In this document: piece by piece, positions 11,218 through 22,949 of the stretch | How positions within the stretch are numbered: position 1 is the first letter of the stretch | Layout: the number at the start of each line of letters is the position of its first letter | DNA from: Callipepla californica brunnescens | Lineage: Eukaryota; Chordata; Aves; Galliformes; Odontophoridae | NCBI GenBank assembly: GCA_023055505.1 | Contig: JALIRH010000075.1 | Coordinates: 806,001-870,000, forward strand | Length of the DNA stretch: 64,000 nucleotides | Direction of reading: 5' to 3' | Program-made: the position numbers and the translations under genes | The notes under the pieces: generated by a model | Databases searched by the model: none | What the model was told of the DNA's origin: nothing | What the model saw: only the letters and a program-made list of their open reading frames with translations

Positions 11218-11804
11218 ATGCACGAACCGCCGTTAACCGCGGATTCCGATTCAATCGCATCAATCGCCTTTACTTCTGAGATTGCCGGTAAGGAAGACGC
11301 GAGTCAGAAGACTGCCGATCATTGTTTTCGGCTTCTCTATTCACCCGGCTGTCTTTCTATATTAAGGAATCGCGACTTTCACGTGAAAGTGACTCAGTTT
11401 CAGGAGCTGTATGAGAATGTATACTGTACCCCAGTGTTAACGAGAGGGAAATTTTAAATTCCAATATACTCTGTGAATGAATGCAAAGTAATTCTGCATC
11501 GGTCATTCACCTGCAAGCACGATTTCAAACTTTTCTCTGAGAAGTGTTCTTATCCATTTGAGATCCTTTATGTAACACAGTCACTCCTCGTTTCCTTTCC
11601 ATACAGAGTGATCTTTATGATTCTTCACAGAACCATGTGCTGTTCAGTGCTAAGGAAACAGTGTAGATGCTTAAAGTAATTAGAGATGTTTCCTCTATCA
11701 AATGCATCTGAATTTCCACCTCTTACAATTCTTTCCCAAGAAACTTTTTTTGGGAGCTTCCTCCATGCAAATTATAAGAAGGTGCACATACCGGCACAAG
11801 CACT
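11218..11804 (+). repeat. Mosaic monomer: C head, E-like middle, B1-like tail
   Basis: The variable stretch and perfect palindrome are class C. The middle AATATACTCTGTGAATG resembles E, and the tail (GAGATCCTTTATG, AGTAATTAGAGATG, TCTATCAAATG) is B1-like with a J4 linker reading CTTTTTTTGGGAGC. The monomer at 18258 is its counterpart at a 7,040-base offset and has the same structure and linker. Confidence 0.82.
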
Positions 11805-14800
11805 ATGCACGAACCGCCGTTAACCGCGGATACCGATTCAATCGCATCAATCGCCTTTACTTCTGAGTTTGCCGCTAAGGAAGAAGCGAGTCAGAAGACT
11901 GCCGATCACTGTATAGCTGCTTCTCTATTCACCCGGCTGTCTTTCTACATTAAGGAATCGCGAAAAACACGTGAAAATGAGTCTGTTTCAGGAGCTGTAT
12001 GAGAATGTATACTGGACATCAGTGTTAGTGAGAGGGAAATTTTAAATCCCACTACTTTTCTGCTATAGAATGCAAAGTATGTCTGCATCAGTCATTCACC
12101 TGCAAGCACGATTTCAAACTTTTCTCTGACAACTGTTGTTATACATTTTAGATCCTCATTGTAACACAGTCACTCCTCGTTTCCTTACTCTACCCAGTGA
12201 TCCTTTTGATTCTCCACAGAACCATATGCTGTCTAGTGCTAAGGAAACAGTGTAGATGCTTAAAGTACTTATAGATGTTTCCTCTACCAAATGAATCTGA
12301 ATTTCCACCTCTTACAATTCTTTCCCAGTAAGCCTTTTCATTGGAGCTTCTATAATGCAGATTATAAGAAGGTGCACATACCGGCACAAGCACTATGCAC
12401 GAACCGCTGTTAACTGCGGATTCCGATTCAATCGCATCAATCGCCTTTACTTCTGAGATTGCCGCTAAGGAAGACGCGAGTCAGAAGACTGCCTTACACT
12501 CTATAGCGGCTTCTTATTCAGCCGTCTACTGTCCTAGATAAAGATCGCGGTTAGCGCATGTAAGGGACTCAGTTTCAGGAGATGTACGAGAATGTATGCT
12601 GAACCCCAAAGTTTTTGAGACGAAAAATTTAAATCCCACTTTGCTCTGCAACTGAATGCAAAGCATGTCTGCATCGGTCATTCACCTGCAAGCACGATTT
12701 CAAACTTTTCTCTGAGAAGTGTTCTTATCCATTTTAGATCCATTATGTAACACAGTCACTCCTCAATTCCTTACTCTACAAAGTGATCGTTTTGTTTCTC
12801 CACAGAACCATATGCTGTCTAGTGCTAAGGAAACAGTGTAGATGCTTAAAGTACTTATAGATGTTTCCTCTACCAAATGAATCTGAATTTCCACCTCTTA
12901 CAATTCTTTCCCAGTAAGCCTTTTCATTGGAGCTTCTATAATGCAGATTATAAGAAGGTGCACATACCGGCACATGCTCTATGCACGAACCGCTGTTAAC
13001 CGCGGATTCCGACTCAATCGAATCAATTGCCTTTACTTCTGAGATTGCCGCTAAGGAAGATTCGAGACAGAGGACGGCCTTACACTCTATAGCGGCTTCT
13101 TATTCAGCCGTCTACTGTCCTATATAACGATTCGCGGTTAACGCATGTAAGGGACTCAGTTTCAGGAGATGTACGAGAACGTATGCTGAACCCCAATGTT
13201 AGTGAGATGAAAAATTTAAATCCCACTTTGCTCTGCAACTGAATACAAAGTATGTCTGCATCGGTCATTCACCTGCAAGCACGATTTCAAACTTTTCTCT
13301 GAGAAGTGTTCTTATCCATTTTAGTTCCTCTATGTTACACAGTCACTCCTCGTTTCCTTACTCTACACAGTGATCGTTTTGATTCCTCACAGAACCATAT
13401 GCTGTTTAGTGCCAAGGAAACAGTGTAGATGCTTAAACTACTTATAGATGTTTCCTCTACCAAATGCATCTGAATTTCCACATCTTACAATTCTTTCCCA
13501 ATAAACTTTTTATAGGAGCTTCCTTCATGCAAATTATTAGAAGGTGCACATACCGGCACAAGCACTGTGCACGAACCGCTGTTAACCGCGGATTCCGATT
13601 CAATCGCATCAATCGCCTTTACTTCTGAGATTGCCGCTAAGGAAGACGCGAGTCAGAAGACTGCCTTACACTCTATAGCGGCTTCTTATTCAGCCGTCTA
13701 CTGTCCTATATAACGATTCGCGGTTTACGCATGTAAGGGACTCAGTTTCAGGAGCTGTACGAGAACGTATGCTGAACCCCAATGTTAGTGAGACGTAAAA
13801 TTTAAATCCCACTTTGCTCTGCAACTGAATACAAAGTATGTCTGCATCGGTCATTCACCTGCAAGCACGATTTCAAACTTTTCTCTGACCACTGTTCTTA
13901 TCCATTTTAGTTCCTCTATGTAACACAGTCACTCCTCATTTCCTTTCCGTACAGAGTGATCTTTATGATTCTTCACAGAACCATGTGCTGTTCAGTGCTA
14001 AGGAAACAGTGTAGATGCTTAAAGTACTTATAGATGTTTCCTCTACCAAATGCATCTGTATTTCCTCCTCTTACAATTGTTTCCCAATAATCTTTTCATT
14101 TGAACCTGTAGAATGCAAATTATAAGAAGGTGCACATACCGGCACAAGCACTATGCACGAACCGCCGTTAACCGCGGATTCCGATTCAATCGCATCAATC
14201 GCCTTTACTTCTGAGATTGCCGCTAAGGAAGACGCGAGTCAGAAGACTGCCTTACACTCTATAGCGGCTTCTTATTCAGCCGTCTACTGTCCTAGATAAA
14301 GATCGCGGTTAGCGCATGTAAGGGACTCAGTTTCAGGAGATGTACGAGAATGTATGCTGAACCCCAAAGTTTTTGAGACGAAAAATTTAAATCCCACTTT
14401 GCTCTGCAACTGAATGCAAAGCATGTCTGCATCGGTCATTCACCTGCATCACGATTTCAAACTTTTCTCTGAGAAGTGTTCTTATCCATTTTAGATCCAT
14501 TATGTAACACAGTCACTCCTCGTTTCCTTACTCTACAAAGTGATCGTTTTGTTTCTCCACAGAACCATAAGCTGTTTAGTGCTAAGGAAACAGTGTAGAT
14601 GCTTAAAGTACTTATAGATGTTTCCTCTACCAAATGCATCTGAATTTAAACCTCTTACAATTCTTTCCCAATAAACTTTTTATTGGAGCTTCCTTCATGC
14701 AAATTATTAGAAGGTGCACATACCGGCACATGCTCTATGCACGAACCGCTGTTAACCGCGGATTCCGACTCAATCGAATCAATTGCCTTTACTTCTGAGA

Positions 14801-16495
14801 TTGCCGCTAAGGAAGACTCGAGACAGAGGACGGCCTTACACTCTATAGCGGCTTCTTATTCAGCCGTCTACTGTCCTATATAACGATTCGCGGTTAACGC
14901 ATGTAAGGGACTCAGTTTCAGGAGCTGTACGAGAACGTATGCTGAACCCCAATGTTAGTGAGATGAAAAATTTAAATCCCACTTTGCTCTGCAACTGAAT
15001 ACAAAGTATGTCTGCATCGGTCATTCACCTGCAAGCACGATTTCAAACTTTTCTCTGAGAAGTGTTCTTATCCATTTGAGATCCTCTATGTTACACAGTC
15101 ACTCCTCGTTTCCTTACTCTACACAGTGATCGTTTAGATTCCTCACAGAACCATATGCTGTTTAGTGCCAAGGAAACAGTGTAGATGCTTAAAGTAATTA
15201 GAGTTGTTTCCTCTACCAAATGCATCTGAATTTCCACCGCTTACAATTCTTTCCCAGTAAGCCTTTTCATTGGAGCTTCTATAATGCAGATAATAAGAAG
15301 GTGCACATACCGGCACATGCTCTATGCACGAACCGCTGTTAACCGCGGATTCCGATTCAATCGCATCAATTGCCTTTACTTCTGAGATTGCCGCTAAGGA
15401 AGACTCGAGACAGAGGACGGCCTTACACTCTATAGCGGCTTCTTATTCAGCCCTCTACTGTCCTATATAACGATTCGCGGTTAACGCATGTAAGGGACTC
15501 AGTTTCAGGAGCTGTACGAGAACGTATGCTGAACCCACATGTTAGTGAGATGAAAAATTTAAATCCCACTTTGCTCTGCAACTGAATACAAAGTATGTCT
15601 GCATCGGTCATTCACCTGCAAGCACGATTTCAAACTTTTCTCTGAGAAGTGTTCTTATCCATTTGAGATCCTCTATGTTACACAGTCACTCCTCGTTTCC
15701 TTACTCTACACAGTGATCGTTTTGATTCCTCACAGAACCATATGCTGTTTAGTGCCAAGGAAACAGTGTAGATGCTTAAACTACTTATAGATGTTTCCTC
15801 TACCAAATGCATCTGAATTTCCACATCTTAAAATTCTTTCCCAATAAACTTTTTATAGGAGCTTCCTTCATGCAAATTATTAGAAGGTGCACATACCGGC
15901 ACAAGCACTATGCACGAACCGCTGTTAACCGCGGATTCCGATTCAATCGCATCAATCGCCTTTACTTCTGAGATTGCCGCTAAGGAAGACGCGAGTCAGA
16001 AGACTGCCTTACACTCTATAGCGGCTTCTTATTCAGCCGTCTACTGTCCTATATAACGATTCGCGGTTTACGCATGTAAGGGACTCAGTTTCAGGAGCTG
16101 TACGAGAACGTATGCTGAACCCCAATGTTAGTGAGACGTAAAATTTAAATCCCACTTTGCTCTGCAACTGAATACAAAGTATGTCTGCATCGGTCATTCA
16201 CCTGCAAGCACGATTTCAAACTTTTCTCTGACAACTGTTCTTATCCATTTTAGTTCCACTATGTAACACAGTCACTCCTCGTTTCCTTTCCATACAGAGT
16301 GATCTTTATGATTCTTCACAGAACCATGTGCTGTTCAGTGCTAAGGAAACAGTGTAGATGCTTAAAGTACTTATAGATGTTTCCTCTACCAAATGCATCT
16401 GTATTTCCTCCTCTTACAATTGTTTCCCAATAATCTTTTCATTTGAACCTGTAGAATGCAAATTATAAGAAGGTGCACATACCGGCACAAGCACT

Positions 16496-19400
16496 ATGCA
16501 CGAACCGCCGTTAACCGCGGATTCCGATTCAATCGCATCAATCGCCTTTACTTCTGAGATTGCCGCTAAGGAAGACGCGAGTCAGAAGACTGCCGATCAT
16601 TGTTTTCGGCTTCTCTATTCACCCGGCTGTCTTTCTATATTAAGGAATCGCGACTTTCACGTGAAAGTGACTCAGTTTCAGGAGCTGTATTAGAATGTAT
16701 ACTGTACCCCAGTGTTAGCGAGAGGGAAATTTTAAATCCATCTTAACTCTGCTACTGAATGCAAAGTAATTCTGCATCGGTCATTCAACTGCAAGCACGA
16801 TTTCAAACTTTTCTCTGACAAGTGTTGTTATCCATTTTAGATCCTCATTGTAACACATCACTCCTCGTTTCCCTACCATACACAGTGATCGTTTTGATTC
16901 CTCACAGAACCATGTGCTGTTTAGTGCTAAGGAAACAGTGTAGATACTTAAAGTACTTAGACCTGTTTCCTCTAACAAATGCATGTGTCATTTCAACACT
17001 TACTATTGTTTCCCAGTAAGCCTTTTCATTGGAGCTTCTATAATGCAGATTATAAGAAGGTGCACATACCAGCACATGCTCTATGCACGAACCGCTGTTA
17101 ACCGCGGATTCCGATTCAATCGCATCAATCGCCTTTACTTCTGAGATTGCCGGTAAGGAAGACGCGAGTCAGAAGACTGCCTTACACTCTATAGCGGCTT
17201 CACTATTCAGCCCTCTGCTGTCCTATATAACAAATCGCGAATAACGCATGTAAGGAACTCAGTTTCAGGAGCTGTACGAGAATGTATGCTGAACCCCAAT
17301 GTTAGTGAGACGAAAAATTTAAATCCCACTTTGCTCTGCAACTGAATACAAAGTATGTCTGCATTGGTCATTCACCTGCAAGCACGATTTCAAACTTTTC
17401 TCTGAGAAGTGTTCTTATCCATTTGAGATCCTTTATGTAACACAGTCACTCCTCGTTTCCTTTCCATACAGAGTGATCTTTATGATTCTTCACAGAACCA
17501 TGTGCTGTTCAGTGCTAAGGAAACAGTGTAGATGCTTAAAGTAATTAGAGATGTTTCCTCTACCAAATGCATCTGAATTTCCACCTCTTACAATTCTTTC
17601 CCAAGAAACTTTTTATTGGAGCTTCCTCCATGCAAATTATAAGAAGGTGCACATACCGGCACAAGCACTATGCACGAACCGCTGTTAACCGCGGATTCCA
17701 ATTCAATCGCATCAATCGCCTTTACTTCTGAGTTTGCCGCTAAGGAAGAAGCGAGTCAGAAGACTGCCGAGCACTATATATCGGCTTCACTACTTTTCCG
17801 GCAATCATTCTATCTTAACGAATCGCTACTAACAAGTGAAAGTGACTCAGTTTCAGGAGCTGTATGAGAATATATACTGGACTCCAGTGTTAGTGAGAGG
17901 GAAATTTTAAATTCCAATTTACTCTGCGAATGAATGCAAAGTATGTCTGCATCGGTCATTCACCTGCAAGCACGATTTCAAACTTTTCTCTGACCACTGT
18001 TCTTATCCATTTTAGTTCCTCTATGTAACACAGTCACTCCTCGTTTCCTTACTCTACCCAGTGATCGTTTTGATTCTCCACAGAACCATATGCTGTCTAG
18101 TGCTAAGGAAACAGTGTAGATGCTTAAAGTACTTATAGATGTTTCCTCTACCAAATGCATCTGTATTTCCTCCTCTTACAATTGTTTCCCAATAATCTTT
18201 TCATTTGAACCTGTAGAATGCAAATTATAAGAAGGTGCACATACCGGCACAAGCACTATGCACGAACCGCCGTTAACCGCGGATTCCGATTCAATCGCAT
18301 CAATCGCCTTTACTTCTGAGATTGCCGGTAAGGAAGACGCAAGTCAGAAGACTGCCGATCATTGTTTTCGGCTTCTCTATTCAGGCGGCTGTCTTGCTAT
18401 ATTTCGAATCGCGACTTTCACGTGAAAGTGACTCAGTTTCAGGAGCTGTATGAGAATGTATACTGTACCCCAGTGTTAACGAGAGGGAAATTTTAAATTC
18501 CAATATACTCTGTGAATGAATGCAAAGTAATTCTGCATCGGTCATTCACCTGCAAGCACGATTTCAAACTTTTCTCTGAGAAGTGTTCTTATCCATTTGA
18601 GATCCTTTATGTAACACAGTCACTCCTCGTTTCCTTTCCATACAGAGTGATCTTTATGATTCTTCACAGAACCATGTGCTGTTCAGTGCGAAGGAAACAG
18701 TGTAGATGCTTAAAGTAATTAGAGATGTTTCCTCTATCAAATGCATCTGAATTTCCACCTCTTACAATTCTTTCCCAAGAAACTTTTTTTGGGAGCTTCC
18801 TCCATGCAAATTATAAGAAGGTGCACATACCGGCACAAGCACTATGCACGAACCGCCGTTAACCGCGGATACCGATTCAATCGCATCAATCGCCTTTACT
18901 TCTGAGTTTGCCGCTAAGGAAGAAGCGAGTCAGAAGACTGCCGATCACTGTATAGCTGCTTCTCTCTTCACCCGGCTGTCTTTCTACATTAAGGAATCGC
19001 GAAAAACACGTGAAAATGAGTCTGTTTCAGGAGCTGTATGAGAATGTATACTGGACATCAGTGTTAGTGAGAGGGAAATTTTAAATCCCACTACTTTTCT
19101 GCTATAGAATGCAAAGTATGTCTGCATCAGTCATTCACCTGCAAGCACGATTTCAAACTTTTCTCTGACAACTGTTGTTATACATTTTAGATCCTCATTG
19201 TAACACAGTCACTCCTCGTTTCCTTACTCTACCCAGTGATCCTTTTGATTCTCCACAGAACCATATCCTGTCTAGTGCTAAGGAAACAGTGTAGATGCTT
19301 AAAGTACTTATAGATGTTTCCTCTACCAAATGAATCTGAATTTCCACCTCTTACAATTCTTTCCCAGTAAGCCTTTTCATTGGAGCTTATATAATGCAGA

Positions 19401-22400
19401 TTATAAGAAGGTGCACATACCGGCACAAGCACTATGCACGAACCGCCGTTAACCGCGGATTCCGATTCAATCGCATCAATCGCCTTTACTTCTGAGATTG
19501 CCGCTAAGGAAGACTCGAGACAGAGGACGGCCTTACACTCTATAGCGGCTTCTTATTCAGCCGTCTACTGTCCTATATAACGATTCGCGGTTAACGCATG
19601 TAAGGGACTCAGTTTCAGGAGCTGTACGAGAACGTATGCTGAACCCCAATGTTAGTGAGATGAAAAATTTAAATCCCACTTTGCTCTGCAACTGAATACA
19701 AAGTATGTCTGCATCGGTCATTCACCTGCAAGCACGATTTCAAACTTTTCTCTGAGAAGTGTTCTTATCCATTTTAGTTCCTCTATGTTACACAGTCACT
19801 CCTCGTTTCCTTACTCTACACAGTGATCGTTTTGATTCCTCACAGAACCATATGCTGTTTAGTGCCAAGGAAACAGTGTAGATGCTTAAACTACTTATAG
19901 ATGTTTCCTCTACCAAATGCATCTGAATTTCCACATCTTACAATTCTTTCCCAATAAACTTTTTATAGGAGCTTCCTTCATGCAAATTATTAGAAGGTGC
20001 ACATACCGGCACAAGCACTATGCACGAACCGCTGTTAACCGCGGATTCCGATTCAATCGCATCAATCGCCTTTACTTCTGAGATTGCCGCTAAGGAAGAC
20101 GCGAGTCAGAAGACTGCCTTACACTCTATAGCGGCTTCTTATTCAGCCGTCTACTGTCCTATATAACGATTCGCGGTTTACGCATGTAAGGGACTCAGTT
20201 TCAGGAGCTGTACGAGAACGTATGCTGAACCCCAATGTTAGTGAGACGTAAAATTTAAATCCCACTTTGCTCTGCAACTGAATACAAAGTATGTCTGCAT
20301 CGGTCATTCACCTGCAAGCACGATTTCAAACTTTTCTCTGACCACTGTTCTTATCCATTTTAGTTCCTCTATGTAACACAGTCACTCCTCATTTCCTTTC
20401 CGTACAGAGTGATCTTTATGATTCTTCACAGAACCATGTGCTGTTCAGTGCTAAGGAAACAGTGTAGATGCTTAAAGTACTTATAGATGTTTCCTCTACC
20501 AAATGCATCTGTATTTCCTCCTCTTACAATTGTTTCCCAATAATCTTTTCATTTGAACCTGTAGAATGCAAATTATAAGAAGGTGCACATACCGGCACAA
20601 GCACTATGCACGAACCGCCGTTAACCGCGGATTCCGATTCAATCGCATCAATCGCCTTTACTTCTGAGATTGCCGCTAAGGAAGACGCGAGTTAGAAGAC
20701 TGCCTTACACTCTATAGCGGCTTCTTATTCAGCCGTCTACTGTCCTAGATAAAGATCGCGGTTAGCGCATGTAAGGGACTCAGTTTCAGGAGATGTACGA
20801 GAATGTATGCTGAACCCCAAAGTTTTTGAGACGAAAAATTTAAATCCCACTTTGCTCTGCAACTGAATGCAAAGCATGTCTGCATCGGTCATTCACCTGC
20901 ATCACGATTTCAAACTTTTCTCTGAGAAGTGTTCTTATCCATTTTAGATCAATTATGTAACACAGTCACTCCTCGTTTCCTTACTCTACAAAGTGATCGT
21001 TTTGTTTCTCCACAGAACCATATGCTGTTTAGTGCTAAGGAAACAGTGTAGATGCTTAAAGTACTTATAGATGTTTCCTCTACCAAATGCATCTGAATTT
21101 AAACCTCTTACAATTCTTTCCCAATAAACTTTTTATTGGAGCTTCCTTCATGCAAATTATTAGAAGGTGCACATACCGGCACATGCTCTATGCACGAACC
21201 GCTGTTAACCGCGGATTCCGATTCAATCGCATCAATCGCGTTTACTTCTGAGATTGCCGCTAAGGAAGACGCGAGTCAGAAGACTGCCTTACACTCTATA
21301 GCGGCTTCTTATTCAGCCGTCTACTGTCCTATATAACGATTCGTTGTTAACGCATGTAAGGGACTCAGTTTCAGGAGCTGTATGAGAACGTATGCTGAAC
21401 CCCAATGTCAGTGAGACGAAAAATTTAAATCCCACTTTGCTCCGCAACTGAATACAAAGTATGTCTGCATCGGTCATTCACCTGCAAGCACGATTTCAAT
21501 CTTTTCTCTGAGAAGTGTTCTTATTCATTTGAGATCCTCTATGTTACACAGTCACTCCTCGTTTCCTTACTCTACACAGTGATCGTTTTGATTCTTCACA
21601 GAACCATATGCTGTTCAGTGCTAAGGAAACAGTGTAGATACTTAAAGTACTTAGACCTGTTTCCTCTAAAAAATGCATGTGTCATTTCAACACTTACTAT
21701 TGTTTCCCAGTAAGCCTTTTCATTGGAGCTTCTATAATGCAGATTATAAGAAGGTGCACATACCGGCACATGCTCTATGCACGAACCGCTGTTAACCGCG
21801 GATTCCGATTCAATCGCATCAATCGCCTTTACTTCTGAGATTGCCGCTAAGGAAGACGCGAGTCAGAAGACTGCCTTACACTCTATAGCGGCTTCACTAT
21901 TCAGCCCTCTGCTGTCCTATATAACAAATCGCGAATAACGCATGTAAGGAACTCAGTTTCAGGAGATGTACGAGAATGTATGCTGAACCCCAAAGTTTTT
22001 GAGACGAAAAATTTAAATCCCACTTTGCTCTGCAACTGAATGCAAAGCATGTCTGCATCGGTCATTCACCTGCAAGCACGATTTCAAACTTTTCTCTGAG
22101 AAGTTTTCTTATCCATTTTAGATCCATTATGTAACACAGTCACTCCTCAATTCCTTACTCTACAAAGTGATCGTTTTGATTCCTCACAGAACCATATGCT
22201 GTTTAGTGCCAAGGAAACAGTGTAGATGCTTAAACTACTTATAGATGTTTCCTCTACCAAATGCATCTGAATTTCCACCTCTTACAATTCTTTCCCAATA
22301 AACTTTTTATAGGAGCTTCCTTCATGCAAATTATTAGAAGGTGCACATACCGGCACAAGCACTATGCACGAACCGCTGTTAACCGCGGATTCCGATTCAA

Positions 22401-22949
22401 TCGCATCAATCGCCTTTACTTCTGAGATTGCCGCTAAGGAAGACGCGAGTCAGAAGACTGCCTTACACTCTATAGCGGCTTCTTATTCAGCCGTCTACTG
22501 TCCTATATAACGATTCGCGGTTAACGCATGTAAGGGACTCAGTTTCAGGAGCTGTACGAGAACGTATGCTGAACCCCAATGTTAGTGAGACGTAAAATTT
22601 AAATCCCACTTTGCTCTGCAACTGAATACAAAGTATGTCTGCATCGGTCATTCACCTGCAAGCACGATTTCAAACTTTTCTCTGACCACTGTTCTTATCC
22701 ATTTTAGTTCCTCTATGTAACACAGTCACTCCTCGTTTCCTTTCCATACAGAGTGATCTTTATGATTCTTCACAGAACCATGTGCTGTTCAGTGCTAAGG
22801 AAACAGTGTAGATGCTTAAAGTACTTATAGATGTTTCCTCTACCAAATGCATCTGTATTTCCTCCTCTTACAATTGTTTCCCAATAATCTTTTCATTTGA
22901 ACCTGTAGAATGCAAATTATAAGAAGGTGCACATAACGGCACAAGCACT
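16496..22949. repeat. HOR unit, 11-mer of older type: C-B-E-C-D-S-A2-A3-A1-B-A2
   Basis: Monomer starts: 16496 C, 17083 B, 17670 E, 18258 C-mosaic, 18844 D, 19434 S, 20020 A2, 20606 A3, 21190 A1, 21777 B, 22364 A2. It shares the B-E-C-D run with the preceding unit but lacks its A3 at 12395. The S at 19434 is a fusion across that deletion. Near the end, A1-B stands where the preceding unit has S-S. The monomer at 18258 has a distinctive variable stretch (TTCAGGCGGCTGTCTTGC) and is one base shorter there. Same length as the canonical 11-mer, but a different order. Confidence 0.85.
19434..20019 (+). repeat. Fusion monomer across a one-monomer deletion: A3-like start, S remainder
   Basis: The lead CACAAGCACTATG and head GCATCAATCGCC match the A3 at 12395. 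From GACTCGAGACAGAGG (19512) onward it matches the S at 12981. The breakpoint is bracketed to about 19484-19513. Alignment to the preceding unit shifts here from an offset of 7,039 to 6,453. Confidence 0.85.

Larger units (their letters stand above)
9456..16495. repeat. HOR unit, 12-mer: C-B-E-C-D-A3-S-A2-A3-S-S-A2
   Basis: Monomer starts: 9456 C, 10043 B, 10630 E, 11218 C-mosaic, 11805 D, 12395 A3, 12981 S, 13567 A2, 14153 A3, 14737 S, 15324 S, 15910 A2. Much of it realigns to 16496-22949 at an offset of 7,039-7,040 up to the D monomer, then at 6,453 after one monomer is lost there. The A2 at 13567 starts GTGCACG where all others start ATGCAC or ATGCAA. The A3 at 14153 has a one-base-shorter CACCTGCATCACG (14441) in a block that otherwise reads CACCTGCAAGCACG. 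That lesion is shared with the A3 at 20606. Confidence 0.85.

Noticed and set aside
11741..11760. Homopolymer run in the linker (CTTTTTTTGGG) as a terminator
   Set aside because: It is a local variant of linker J4, shared with 18780, with no stem before it and no gene upstream.
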